Assembly (NCBI GenBank): GCA_902775485.1
Contig: CACYMJ010000009.1
Coordinates: 1-64,000 of the forward strand
Reading direction: 5' to 3'
Origin: an uncultured Lachnospiraceae bacterium
GTDB lineage: Bacteria; Bacillota; Clostridia; Lachnospirales; Lachnospiraceae
Length of the DNA stretch: 64,000 nt
The notes under the pieces are model-generated. The model searched no databases and was not told the origin of the DNA. It saw nothing but the letters and a program-made list of their open reading frames with translations. A program made the translations under genes and the position numbers. Below are positions 43,712-51,236 of the stretch, in pieces; positions within the stretch are counted from its first letter, which is position 1; every line of letters begins with the position of its first letter.

Positions 43712-44671
43712 TCATATTGTATAGAACCATGACTCATCTATTTCAATTTCTTTTCTTTCAACAGGATGGCCGGAATCATAGTTAAATGTAAGTTCCTGAC
43801 TCTTTACACTAACACGTGCCCCTTCCGGTATAGAGGTGGTTATAAAAGCATTACCGCCTACCACTACATCTTTTCCAACCACCGTATCTCCACCAAGGAT
43901 CGAAGCCCCGGAATAAATCGTTACGTTATCTGAAATGGTCGGATGGCGCTTCACCTTCTTCAGGCTTTGTCCTCCTCTTGTAGATAATGCTCCAAGCGTC
44001 ACACCCTGGTATATCTTAACATTATCTCCGATCACCGTTGTTTCACCGATTACCACTCCGGTACCGTGATCGATAAAAAAATACTTTCCTATAGTTGTTC
44101 CCGGATGTATATCTATCCCTGTGATACTATGCGCATGCTCTGTCATTATGCGTGGGATCATCGGAACATCGAGCAGATACAACTCATGAGCTATACGATT
44201 TGTCATTATGGCATACAATCCCGGATATGTGCATATGATCTCATCCGTGTTGTAAGCGGCAGGATCTCCATCAAAAGCCGCCTGTACATCTGTTTCGATA
44301 TACTCTCTGATCTTGGGAATCTTTTCCAAAAAATCAAATGTAATACTGTCCGCTGCAAGTGTAATGGCTTCAGAGTCTGCATGCTCATATAGCGGCGAAT
44401 ACTTCAGTACAATACCAAGCTGTGCCTTAAGGTTATATATCACGTCTTCAAGAAGAACCGATATACTGTTTCTGACGGTATATGTCTTGAAAGCACTGTT
44501 TCTGTGATATCCCGGATAGATGATCTTCTGAAGTTTTTCCAGAATATCGATAACTTTAGCACGATCGGGATGTTCAAATATCTTGATCTTATCGATAACC
44601 TTTTTCCCCTGATAATCCTCCATATACAGGTTTATAAGGTTCTCTATCTTTTTCTCCATATCCTGAGCCAT
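43712..44671 (-). CDS. cysE: Serine O-acetyltransferase
   Basis: The protein has 319 residues, of the longer EpsC/CysE form with a helical N-terminal half. The C-terminal left-handed beta-helix has TGIDIHPGTTIGKYFFIDHGTGVVIGETTVIGDNV and TLGALSTRGGQSLKKVKRHP, with the active-site His in FIDHGTG. It makes O-acetylserine, the carbon skeleton for cysteine. Its place as last gene of the operon ties the encapsulin and sulfur carriers to synthesis of sulfur amino acids. The P1 promoter of the ECF unit begins just after its stop. Confidence 0.95.
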   Translation of the reverse strand: MAQDMEKKIENLINLYMEDYQGKKVIDKIKIFEHPDRAKVIDILEKLQKIIYPGYHRNSAFKTYTVRNSISVLLEDVIYNLKAQLGIVLKYSPLYEHADSEAITLAADSITFDFLEKIPKIREYIETDVQAAFDGDPAAYNTDEIICTYPGLYAIMTNRIAHELYLLDVPMIPRIMTEHAHSITGIDIHPGTTIGKYFFIDHGTGVVIGETTVIGDNVKIYQGVTLGALSTRGGQSLKKVKRHPTISDNVTIYSGASILGGDTVVGKDVVVGGNAFITTSIPEGARVSVKSQELTFNYDSGHPVERKEIEIDESWFYTI

Positions 44672-44686
44672 TAGCTGTCTCTCCGT

Positions 44687-44911
44687 TTACGTGATCTTTC
44701 TGTCCTGACGGAATCGTCCCATATACTCGGCATTGATATCCTTGATCTCACGTTTTCCGTCGATGTAATCCTGATATATATCCCACGGACTTCCGCCTCC
44801 AAGCCAACATGATGAGCAATTTTCACATCCGCCTCCGCAGTCAAGCGAAGCCTTTATGATCTGTTCGCGCTCCTCACATGTTGTATCTTTGATTAGGATT
44901 GACTTCATCAA
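44687..44911 (-). CDS. Small Cys-rich protein of unknown function, 74 residues
   Basis: The frame overlaps the TusA stop by four bases (ATGA) and has codon use like its neighbours. The product has five Cys residues, one in DTTCEE and four in CGGGCENCSSC, a pattern suited to a metal or Fe-S site or to persulfide handling. Many acidic and basic residues flank it. I do not recognise the family. Its fixed place between TusA and serine acetyltransferase suggests a role in sulfur transfer. Confidence 0.7.
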   Translation of the reverse strand: MMKSILIKDTTCEEREQIIKASLDCGGGCENCSSCWLGGGSPWDIYQDYIDGKREIKDINAEYMGRFRQDRKIT

Positions 44912-45159
44912 TCTCCTACCTTTTTGATATACAATTCGAATGTTCCGTCGCCATTATCATCAAGACGAAGCACCTCATGACCTTCTTCCTTGATGCTTCT
45001 CGGAACATTCTGTACAGGCTCACCGTCATTAAGATGTACTTGAAGTATCTGACCCTCGTCAAGCTCTTCGAGGGCAACCTTTGTCTTAACAAAAGTTACC
45101 GGGCAGTTAACATCAGTTATATCAACAGTATCATCAACATTAAAATCAAGATCCGCCAT
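44908..45159 (-). CDS. TusA-family sulfurtransferase
   Basis: The protein has 83 residues, the size of a single TusA domain. The active motif VNCPVTFVKTKVALEEL carries the Cys-Pro pair at residues 19-20, and GQILQVHLNDGEPVQNVPRS follows. TusA proteins accept persulfide sulfur from cysteine desulfurases and pass it to partners. Here the desulfurase is the encapsulin cargo three genes upstream of the JAMM gene. It is distinct from the TusA domain inside the 354-residue fusion. Confidence 0.9.
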   Translation of the reverse strand: MADLDFNVDDTVDITDVNCPVTFVKTKVALEELDEGQILQVHLNDGEPVQNVPRSIKEEGHEVLRLDDNGDGTFELYIKKVGD

Positions 45160-45173
45160 TTGTAATCCTCCAC

Positions 45174-45602
45174 TTATATGATCAACAATTCTTCTTTTCT
45201 TACAGTTTTTTCGTCGCCATGGGATTCTATGTGAAACGCATTCAACACAGGATTGCCTTCTTCCATCAAAGATAAGATGAGATAACTTGCTTTGCTGTCG
45301 TTTGCAAGCTTTTTGTCTTCCTCAGACGGACGTGAAGGGGATTCCGGGTGGGAATGCCAGTTACCGAGGGGCTTTAGTCCATTCGCACGCATATCCTTTA
45401 TGGCTGTAAGCTGTTCCTTCGGATCGATCGTAAAATGCTCGTTCGTATGGTCCGTGTTCGTAAGGATATATACCTTTTCTATCACACGGATTCCCGATTC
45501 TCTGTCTTCGCCGGCTATCAGACCACATGCTTCCTCCGGTCGTACCGAAAGGGCATGTTCGTATATTCTGTTAAAGTCTTCTCTGGAAATCGTTATCTTC
45601 AT
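45174..45602 (-). CDS. JAMM/MPN+ metallopeptidase (M67), first copy
   Basis: The protein has 142 residues. The JAMM motif is complete: Glu in EEACGLIAGE and then HSHPESPSRPSEED, which matches H-x-H-P-x6-S-x2-D. Bacterial members (Mec+ in Mycobacterium, HcyD in Wolinella) trim residues after the Gly-Gly of sulfur-carrier proteins or release the amino acid from the carrier. Here the free MoaD-like protein ends in GGGR, a fitting substrate. GGAGA precedes the start. The gene lies between hesA and tusA. Confidence 0.9.
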   Translation of the reverse strand: MKITISREDFNRIYEHALSVRPEEACGLIAGEDRESGIRVIEKVYILTNTDHTNEHFTIDPKEQLTAIKDMRANGLKPLGNWHSHPESPSRPSEEDKKLANDSKASYLILSLMEEGNPVLNAFHIESHGDEKTVRKEELLII

Positions 45603-45620
45603 TTCAAATCTCCATGGACC

Positions 45621-46427
45621 TTAGTGCATGTCACATGCCACCTGCTCATAGTCGATTAGTTCCGTGATCGTCGGTGTATCCGAGCATACCGCACATCCTT
45701 TACCGCGCGGAGGAAGTTTGATCTTATGAAACTCCATCTTGATCGCATCATATGTGAGCAGATAACCGACGAGCAGATCCCCTACCCCGGTAATATACTT
45801 AACGGCTTCCATTGCCTGAAGGGACCCGATGATACCTCCCATCGCACCTATTACACCGGCCTGTTTACATGTCGGAACGGCGTCCTTCGGAGGGGGATCT
45901 TTAAAGATACATCTGTAGCACGGTCCTTCACCGGGAATGATCGTGGTAAGTTGTCCCTTAAACCTGATGATTCCTGCATGTGAAAGCGGTTTTTTCGCCA
46001 TCACACATGCATCGTTGATAAGGAATTTCGCAGGGAAATTATCCGTCCCATCAAGAATAAAATCATAGTCTTTGATCAGATCCATAATGTTCGCGCTTGA
46101 TACAAACTCATAATATGTGTTGACTGTTACATCCGGATTGATCGCACGCATTGTTTCCGCAGCAGACTCAACTTTTTTCTTTCCTATATCGTTCGTCGTG
46201 TGTATGACCTGCCGTTGAAGATTGGAGAGGTCTACAACATCCGCATCAACTATTCCGATCGTCCCGACACCGGCAGCCGCAAGATACAGAGCTGCCGGGG
46301 CGCCGAGTCCTCCGGCTCCGATTATGAGAACTTTTGCGTTAAGGAGTTTCTTCTGGCCTTTGACGCCGACTTCTTTAAGAATGATATGCCGACTGTAACG
46401 CTCGAGCTGTTCATTTGTAAAAGCCAT
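45621..46427 (-). CDS. ThiF/MoeB/HesA-family carrier-activating enzyme
   Basis: The protein has 268 residues. The nucleotide site is VLIIGAGGLGAPAALYLAAAGVG, followed by IVDADVVDLSNLQRQ, the catalytic Cys region VPTCKQAGVIGAMGGIIG, and zinc-binding pairs CYRC and CAVC. It adenylates the C-terminal Gly of a MoaD/ThiS-type carrier so that sulfur can be added. There is no rhodanese domain. The start codon overlaps the stop of the MoaD-like gene (TAATG), whose Gly codons provide its ribosome site. Confidence 0.9.
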   Translation of the reverse strand: MAFTNEQLERYSRHIILKEVGVKGQKKLLNAKVLIIGAGGLGAPAALYLAAAGVGTIGIVDADVVDLSNLQRQVIHTTNDIGKKKVESAAETMRAINPDVTVNTYYEFVSSANIMDLIKDYDFILDGTDNFPAKFLINDACVMAKKPLSHAGIIRFKGQLTTIIPGEGPCYRCIFKDPPPKDAVPTCKQAGVIGAMGGIIGSLQAMEAVKYITGVGDLLVGYLLTYDAIKMEFHKIKLPPRGKGCAVCSDTPTITELIDYEQVACDMH

Positions 46428-46633
46428 TATCTTCCTCCTCCCATGAAGTACAGGAACTCAACCTCATCACCGTCTTTAAGCACATGGCTGTCAAAATCAT
46501 CCTGATCGATGAATTCTTCATTAACGGATACAGTTACGTACTGCGGTGTTTCCACCTGCTCCTGTTCAATAAGTGTCGAAATCGTGATCCCGTCAGATAC
46601 TTCTTTCTTTTCTCCCGAAACCGTGATCTTCAT
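46427..46633 (-). CDS. MoaD/ThiS-like sulfur-carrier protein ending GGGR
   Basis: The protein has 68 residues with a beta-grasp pattern (MKITVSGEKKEVSDGITISTLIEQ ... LKDGDEVEFLYFMGGGR). Active carriers must end in Gly-Gly. Here one Arg follows, so it probably has to be removed, as described for HcyS and QbsE-type carriers processed by JAMM enzymes. A JAMM gene is two genes downstream. The last codons GGA GGA GGA AGA TAA TG also act as the ribosome site and start of the next gene. Confidence 0.85.
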   Translation of the reverse strand: MKITVSGEKKEVSDGITISTLIEQEQVETPQYVTVSVNEEFIDQDDFDSHVLKDGDEVEFLYFMGGGR

Positions 46634-46660
46634 TTTTAATCTTCCTTTCCTGCCAAAGTG

Positions 46661-48310
46661 TTACGCAAATGTCTTTAATACTTTTACGAGCGCATCGATA
46701 TCGTCCGGTGAGTTGTAAAGTGCCAGAGTCGGCCTTACCGAACTCTCATATCCGAACCTTCTTAAAACCGGCTGCGCACAATGGTGTCCCGTTCTTACCG
46801 CTATTCCGTATGCATCAAGTCTCTTTCCTACCTCTTCATCCGAATACCCATCGAGCGTAAAAGCAAGTGCCGATGCTTTGTTCAAAGCCGTTCCGATAAA
46901 ATGAAGTCCCTTTACGGTACTCATTTCCTTCATCGCATACTGAAGAAGTTCATGCTCCCAACGGTATACACACGGCATTCCGATCTGAGACAGATATTTA
47001 AGTGCCGCACCAAGCCCGACAGCATCAGCTATGCTTCCTGTTCCCGCCTCGAACTTGTTCGGAGCGGGATTGTATATCGTTCTCTCAAAAGTCACATCGG
47101 CTATCATATTTCCGCCTCCGTGATACGGCTGTGCCGCTTCGAGTAATTCCTTCTTACCGTAGACAACTCCTATACCGGTCGGTGCGAATATCTTATGACC
47201 TGAGAACACAAAAAAGTCAACGTCAAGCGCCGATACATTTACCGGTATGTGAGCAACGGACTGAGCTCCGTCTACAAGAACTCGTACTCCATGTCTGTGA
47301 GCAATAGCAATGATCTCTTCGATCGGTGTTACCGTTCCGAGAACGTTTGATACGTGAGTAACGGATACGAATTTTGTCTTAGGGGTGAACAGCTTTTCAT
47401 ACTCATGAAGTATGAGCTGTCCTGTCTCATCACAAGGTATTACTTTGATAACAGCTCCCGTTGCCTGAGCCACAAGCTGCCACGGAACAATATTCGCATG
47501 ATGTTCGAGTATCGAAACGATTATCTCGTCACCCGGCTCAAGGAGCGGTTTTACATATGCGTTTGCAACAAGATTTATTCCCTCCGTTGTTCCTCGGACG
47601 AACACTATCTCATCTGATGAAGGCGCACCTATGAAATCCCTTACCGTATCTCTTGCGTCTTCATATGCGTCGGTAGATCTTGCAGCAAGAGTATGCGCAC
47701 CCCTGTGAACATTTGAGTTTTCATGCTCATAATAGTATTTCAGTCTGTCAATGACGGCCTGCGGTCGCTGTGTTGTTGCCCCGTTATCAAGCCATACAAG
47801 TTGATGACCGTTTATCTGCTCCTTTAATATCGGAAAATCATCCCTGATCTGTGCCAGTGTCTTGCTGCCGATCCTTATCGAATCGTTTCGCGAAGTTGAT
47901 CTTTCCACTTCGCTTTTTGATGACGTGACCTTGTCACCTCCAAGCGATGTCGGTGCATCGATCTTACGATCATGCTCTTTAGCCTGTGTCTGAGACATTA
48001 CCGCCGGAGCATAGCTTGTGCTGCTGTCTGTTGTTACCGCAGGCATATCCGCAATGCCGGGAAGGTATTCTGCCTCAGGTGCACTTACTTCCTCAACAGA
48101 CTGAAAATACGGATCCCCGCCGCCATATGCGAAAGGATGCTCCCAGTCAAACTCTTCCGATACAGGTACAGTCTCGGGGACGGATGCAACCGGGATATCG
48201 GTCTCGGGAACACCATATGCGCCCTCTGTCAGATCAGGAAACATTTCATTTGCAAGAATGCTCAGTTCTCCCGCACTTGGAACGCCGGCAAGGTTTTCAA
48301 TCGTAGTCAT
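46661..48310 (-). CDS. Family 2A encapsulin cargo: cysteine desulfurase with long N-terminal extension
   Basis: ATG at 48310 has AGGTG six bases upstream and overlaps the end of the shell gene by 14 bases (a GTG lies three codons earlier). The product has 549 residues. About 150 disordered residues rich in Pro, Glu and Ser come first, including LAGVPSAGELSILANEMF and FAYGGGDPYF. In family 2A systems such an extension docks cargo inside the shell. The rest is a SufS-like group II desulfurase with the PLP Lys in FSGHKIFAPTGIG and the reactive Cys in RTGHHCAQP. It takes sulfur from cysteine as persulfide. Confidence 0.92.
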   Translation of the reverse strand: MTTIENLAGVPSAGELSILANEMFPDLTEGAYGVPETDIPVASVPETVPVSEEFDWEHPFAYGGGDPYFQSVEEVSAPEAEYLPGIADMPAVTTDSSTSYAPAVMSQTQAKEHDRKIDAPTSLGGDKVTSSKSEVERSTSRNDSIRIGSKTLAQIRDDFPILKEQINGHQLVWLDNGATTQRPQAVIDRLKYYYEHENSNVHRGAHTLAARSTDAYEDARDTVRDFIGAPSSDEIVFVRGTTEGINLVANAYVKPLLEPGDEIIVSILEHHANIVPWQLVAQATGAVIKVIPCDETGQLILHEYEKLFTPKTKFVSVTHVSNVLGTVTPIEEIIAIAHRHGVRVLVDGAQSVAHIPVNVSALDVDFFVFSGHKIFAPTGIGVVYGKKELLEAAQPYHGGGNMIADVTFERTIYNPAPNKFEAGTGSIADAVGLGAALKYLSQIGMPCVYRWEHELLQYAMKEMSTVKGLHFIGTALNKASALAFTLDGYSDEEVGKRLDAYGIAVRTGHHCAQPVLRRFGYESSVRPTLALYNSPDDIDALVKVLKTFA

Positions 48311-49256
48311 AATATTCACCTACTTCTACATCTTCAAGCACAGCAATCGCATCATCGGCAAGTATCGCTGCAGAGCAATATAAAGACAGAAGATAGGATG
48401 CAACACCTTTATCGTCGATCCCTCTGAAACGTACTGACAGTCCTCTTGAATGCTCATTCTTAAGTCCTGCCTGGAACAGACCTATAACACCTCTCTTGGC
48501 TTCTCCGGTACGGATAAGAAGGATGTTTGTCTTACCGCTTTCAGACTTGGGATTCTTAAGGCCGTCAACAAGGAGCTTATCAGTGGGAACTACAGGTATT
48601 CCTCTCCATGTAAGGAAATTTCCTCCCGCAATGTTTACTACTACAGGCGGAACACCTCTCTTTGTGCACTCTCTCTCAAATGCAGCGATAGCTCTCGGAT
48701 GAGCAAGGAAGAATGAAGGCTCCTTCCATACCTTTGAGATAAGCTCATCAAGATCATCAGGTGTAGGTGCACCGTTTCTCGTCTGGATCCTCTGCGAATC
48801 TGCAACGTTCTTAAGAAGGCCGTAATCATCATTGTTGATCAGCTGACTTTCCTGACGCTCACGCAGAGACTCGATGGCAAGTCCGAGCTGCTCCTGAACC
48901 TGATCATAAGGCACGCTGTAAACATCCTCTACTGCCGTATTTACATTGATAATGGTTGAGATAGAATTGAGTACGTATTCACGTGGCTCGGTCTCATACT
49001 GAATAAATCCCTGGGGGATTATGTCAGACTTTTTAGTCTGGCTGCAAAGAACATCAAGGGGTGTATCTCCTTCAACTACTTTGTTGACCCTGTAGATACC
49101 TGTCTCCAGTCCCTTGAACTCAAGGAACTTCGTGAGCCACTTGGGTGTCAGTGCTCCGTACTGCGGTTTCGTCTTGGTGATATTCGCAAGATTATAAGCC
49201 GCTTTTGCTCCGAGAGCATTGATACCAACGCTCTTGTTTTCGGTTTCCTTTGCCAT
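48297..49256 (-). CDS. Family 2A encapsulin shell protein (SrpI-like)
   Basis: The protein has 319 residues. The sequence follows the HK97-fold family 2A shells: INALGAKAAYNLANITKTKPQYGALTPKWL, YETEPREYVLNSISTIINVNT, YDQVQEQLGLAIESLRERQE, and the C-terminal RGLSVRFRGIDDKGVASYLLSLYCSAAILADDAIA. No cyclic-nucleotide domain is present, which separates it from family 2B. Sixty copies should form a ~24 nm shell. AGGAGG precedes the start, and two hairpins lie upstream. The cargo desulfurase follows with overlap, the standard order. Confidence 0.93.
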   Translation of the reverse strand: MAKETENKSVGINALGAKAAYNLANITKTKPQYGALTPKWLTKFLEFKGLETGIYRVNKVVEGDTPLDVLCSQTKKSDIIPQGFIQYETEPREYVLNSISTIINVNTAVEDVYSVPYDQVQEQLGLAIESLRERQESQLINNDDYGLLKNVADSQRIQTRNGAPTPDDLDELISKVWKEPSFFLAHPRAIAAFERECTKRGVPPVVVNIAGGNFLTWRGIPVVPTDKLLVDGLKNPKSESGKTNILLIRTGEAKRGVIGLFQAGLKNEHSRGLSVRFRGIDDKGVASYLLSLYCSAAILADDAIAVLEDVEVGEYYDYD

Positions 49257-49268
49257 GTTTTTTTCCTC

Positions 49269-49374
49269 CTGTTCGAACAGATGATAGTATTTATAGACGT
49301 TCGGCCATTAGAATCCTGCTTCGCAGGATAGGGCCTCACGGTGCAATAAGGGATCCTCCCACTTCGTGGGTCCC
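49269..49374 (-). other. Intergenic hairpins before the encapsulin shell gene
   Basis: The 128-base gap between the MoaD-ThiF-rhodanese gene and the shell gene holds two hairpins with GAA loops: CCCAC/GTGGG with outer GGGA/TCCC (49350-49374) and ATCCTGC/GCAGGAT (49313-49329). A perfect 12-base palindrome CTGTTCGAACAG (49269-49280) adjoins the ribosome site. No T run follows the hairpins. They may set an RNA-processing point that allows high shell expression. Confidence 0.6.
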
Positions 49375-49384
49375 TCCTTAATGC

Positions 49385-50842
49385 CTATAACCATGCTCCC
49401 TCATGCGAGAATACGATATCCTTCATCGCATCTATGCCGCCTTTAAGGTTGTACATTTTTCCTTCGTATCCTGCTTCACGAAGTGTATTGATGGCAAGAA
49501 TGCTGCGCTTTCCCGATTTACATATGAATATCGTATCCACTTCGGGATCAAGCTCTTTCATTCTCCTTGCGAGTTGTCCTATCGGAATAACAATCGTGTT
49601 GGGAATACGCATGATAGCTCGCTCATGAGGCTCCCTGACATCTATGATGGTCATTGGATCGTTATTATCCATTCTCTTTGCAAATTCCTGGGGCGTCAGT
49701 CCTTCAACCGGTATTTCGCTTTCGTCCTGCTTAAGGCCGCAGAAGTCTTCATAATCAAAATCCTCGACCGAAAGGATCGTCTTGGACAGACCGCAGAGCG
49801 GACACTTACTGTCCTTTTTAACGTTTAAGATTCGTGAGCTCAGATACAGGCTGTCAAACGTCAGGAGTTTTCCGTCAAGATGATCTCCAATCCCTATGAT
49901 GAGTTTTAGTGCCTCATTTGCCTGAATGCTCCCGATAATACCGGCAAGCGGGCTGATCGTTCCGCCCTCCGCACATGTGGGAACAAGGCCCGGCTCCGGC
50001 GGCTCGGGATACAAGCAGCGCAAACATGGACCGCCGTTGTGATTGAAAATGCCCACTCTTCCTTCGTATTGATATATGGATGCAAACACCAAAGGGATAT
50101 CAAAAAGTGCACATGCATCATTGATCATGTATCTTGCTTTGTAGTTGTCTGTACAGTCTATAACAAGATCGTATCCGTCAATGAGTTCCGCTATATTATC
50201 CGCATTCAGTCTTACGTTCTCGGCTTCGAACTCTATACTCTTATTGATATTTCTGACTTTATCCTTTACTGATGCAACTTTGGGTCTGTTGACATCGCGG
50301 CTGCTGTGGAGAACCTGGCTTGAAACATCTGCAAGGGATACATCATTATCGTCGATGACTTTTATCGTCCCGACGCCTGCTGCCGCAAGGTACTGTATTA
50401 CCGAAGATCCTAACGAACCTGCTCCGCAAACGACAACTCTTGCTGCTTTTATCCTTTTCTGACCCTTAACACTTATCTCCTTTAACAGGAGGTGTTTTTC
50501 AAACCGTTTTATATCGTTATCATCAAGAGTCTGTGCTTTCATCCTTGCTTCATTGATGATCGAATCATTTGGTGCCCCTCCTGCAATTGCGGGGAGAATA
50601 AGTACCTCATTTCCTTCGTCAAGCTGCTTGTACCACATATCCGTTGCGGTATAATCATCACTCCCGACATAGATCCGGACAAAGTTTCTTAATTTGTCGT
50701 CCTTGTCAAAAAGAATATGTTTCGCATCCGGATACTCATCTGTAATGCTTTTTAGTACAGATCTGACATTATCTGCCTCAGTCTCTATCACATGATTTTT
50801 CCCGAAATAGTTTCTTAATGTTGCAGAAATATAAACCTTCAT
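49385..50842 (-). CDS. MoaD - ThiF - rhodanese fusion protein
   Basis: The protein has 485 residues. Residues 1-90 form a MoaD-like beta-grasp domain ending in LPAIAGG (Gly88-Gly89), after which the chain continues with APND. Residues about 110-350 are a ThiF/MoeB adenylating enzyme (VVCGAGSLGSSVIQYLAAAGVG, CLRC, VPTCAEGG, CPLC). Residues about 375-485 are a rhodanese domain with the Cys in IFICKSGKRS. Carrier, activating enzyme and sulfur donor are thus on one chain. The internal Gly-Gly would need cleavage by a JAMM peptidase, and one is encoded just upstream. Confidence 0.9.
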   Translation of the reverse strand: MKVYISATLRNYFGKNHVIETEADNVRSVLKSITDEYPDAKHILFDKDDKLRNFVRIYVGSDDYTATDMWYKQLDEGNEVLILPAIAGGAPNDSIINEARMKAQTLDDNDIKRFEKHLLLKEISVKGQKRIKAARVVVCGAGSLGSSVIQYLAAAGVGTIKVIDDNDVSLADVSSQVLHSSRDVNRPKVASVKDKVRNINKSIEFEAENVRLNADNIAELIDGYDLVIDCTDNYKARYMINDACALFDIPLVFASIYQYEGRVGIFNHNGGPCLRCLYPEPPEPGLVPTCAEGGTISPLAGIIGSIQANEALKLIIGIGDHLDGKLLTFDSLYLSSRILNVKKDSKCPLCGLSKTILSVEDFDYEDFCGLKQDESEIPVEGLTPQEFAKRMDNNDPMTIIDVREPHERAIMRIPNTIVIPIGQLARRMKELDPEVDTIFICKSGKRSILAINTLREAGYEGKMYNLKGGIDAMKDIVFSHEGAWL

Positions 50843-50846
50843 TGTT

Positions 50847-51236
50847 TTACAAATCCTTTATGTAACCTCTTATTTCTCCACATTTTCCATTGTTTACCGA
50901 TGCTATAACGTACAGCATCTGCGGTAACATATATTCATTGTCTTCCGATGATATCATTGCCTCACAGTCAGGATGTGAATGATAGAATCCAAGAATAACG
51001 TATCCTTTTTCTTCCGCTTTTTTTTCCAGTTCATACATTTCAAACGGATCTATCTCGTAATACCCTGCTGATCTTTCACGATCCGCAGAATTTTTGATAA
51101 GGAAAACCTCTTCAATCGATCCATCTTCTCCTCCCGCGAGGACCCCACATCCCTCTTTGGGATATTCTCCCATCAGATGCTCCTTCATCTTCTTAAGTGC
51201 TGATGGGGTTATTCTGTATTGCCTGTGTGAAGTCAT
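50847..51236 (-). CDS. JAMM/MPN+ metallopeptidase (M67), second copy
   Basis: ATG at 51236 has GGAGG eight bases upstream, which lies within the end of the MetY-like gene; the genes overlap by 44 bases. The product has 129 residues. The motif is complete: Glu in KEGCGVLAGGE and then HSHPDCEAMISSED (H-x-H-P-x6-S-x2-D). It differs clearly from the first JAMM protein. Its position directly before the MoaD-ThiF-rhodanese gene suggests that it processes that fusion. Confidence 0.9.
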   Translation of the reverse strand: MTSHRQYRITPSALKKMKEHLMGEYPKEGCGVLAGGEDGSIEEVFLIKNSADRERSAGYYEIDPFEMYELEKKAEEKGYVILGFYHSHPDCEAMISSEDNEYMLPQMLYVIASVNNGKCGEIRGYIKDL

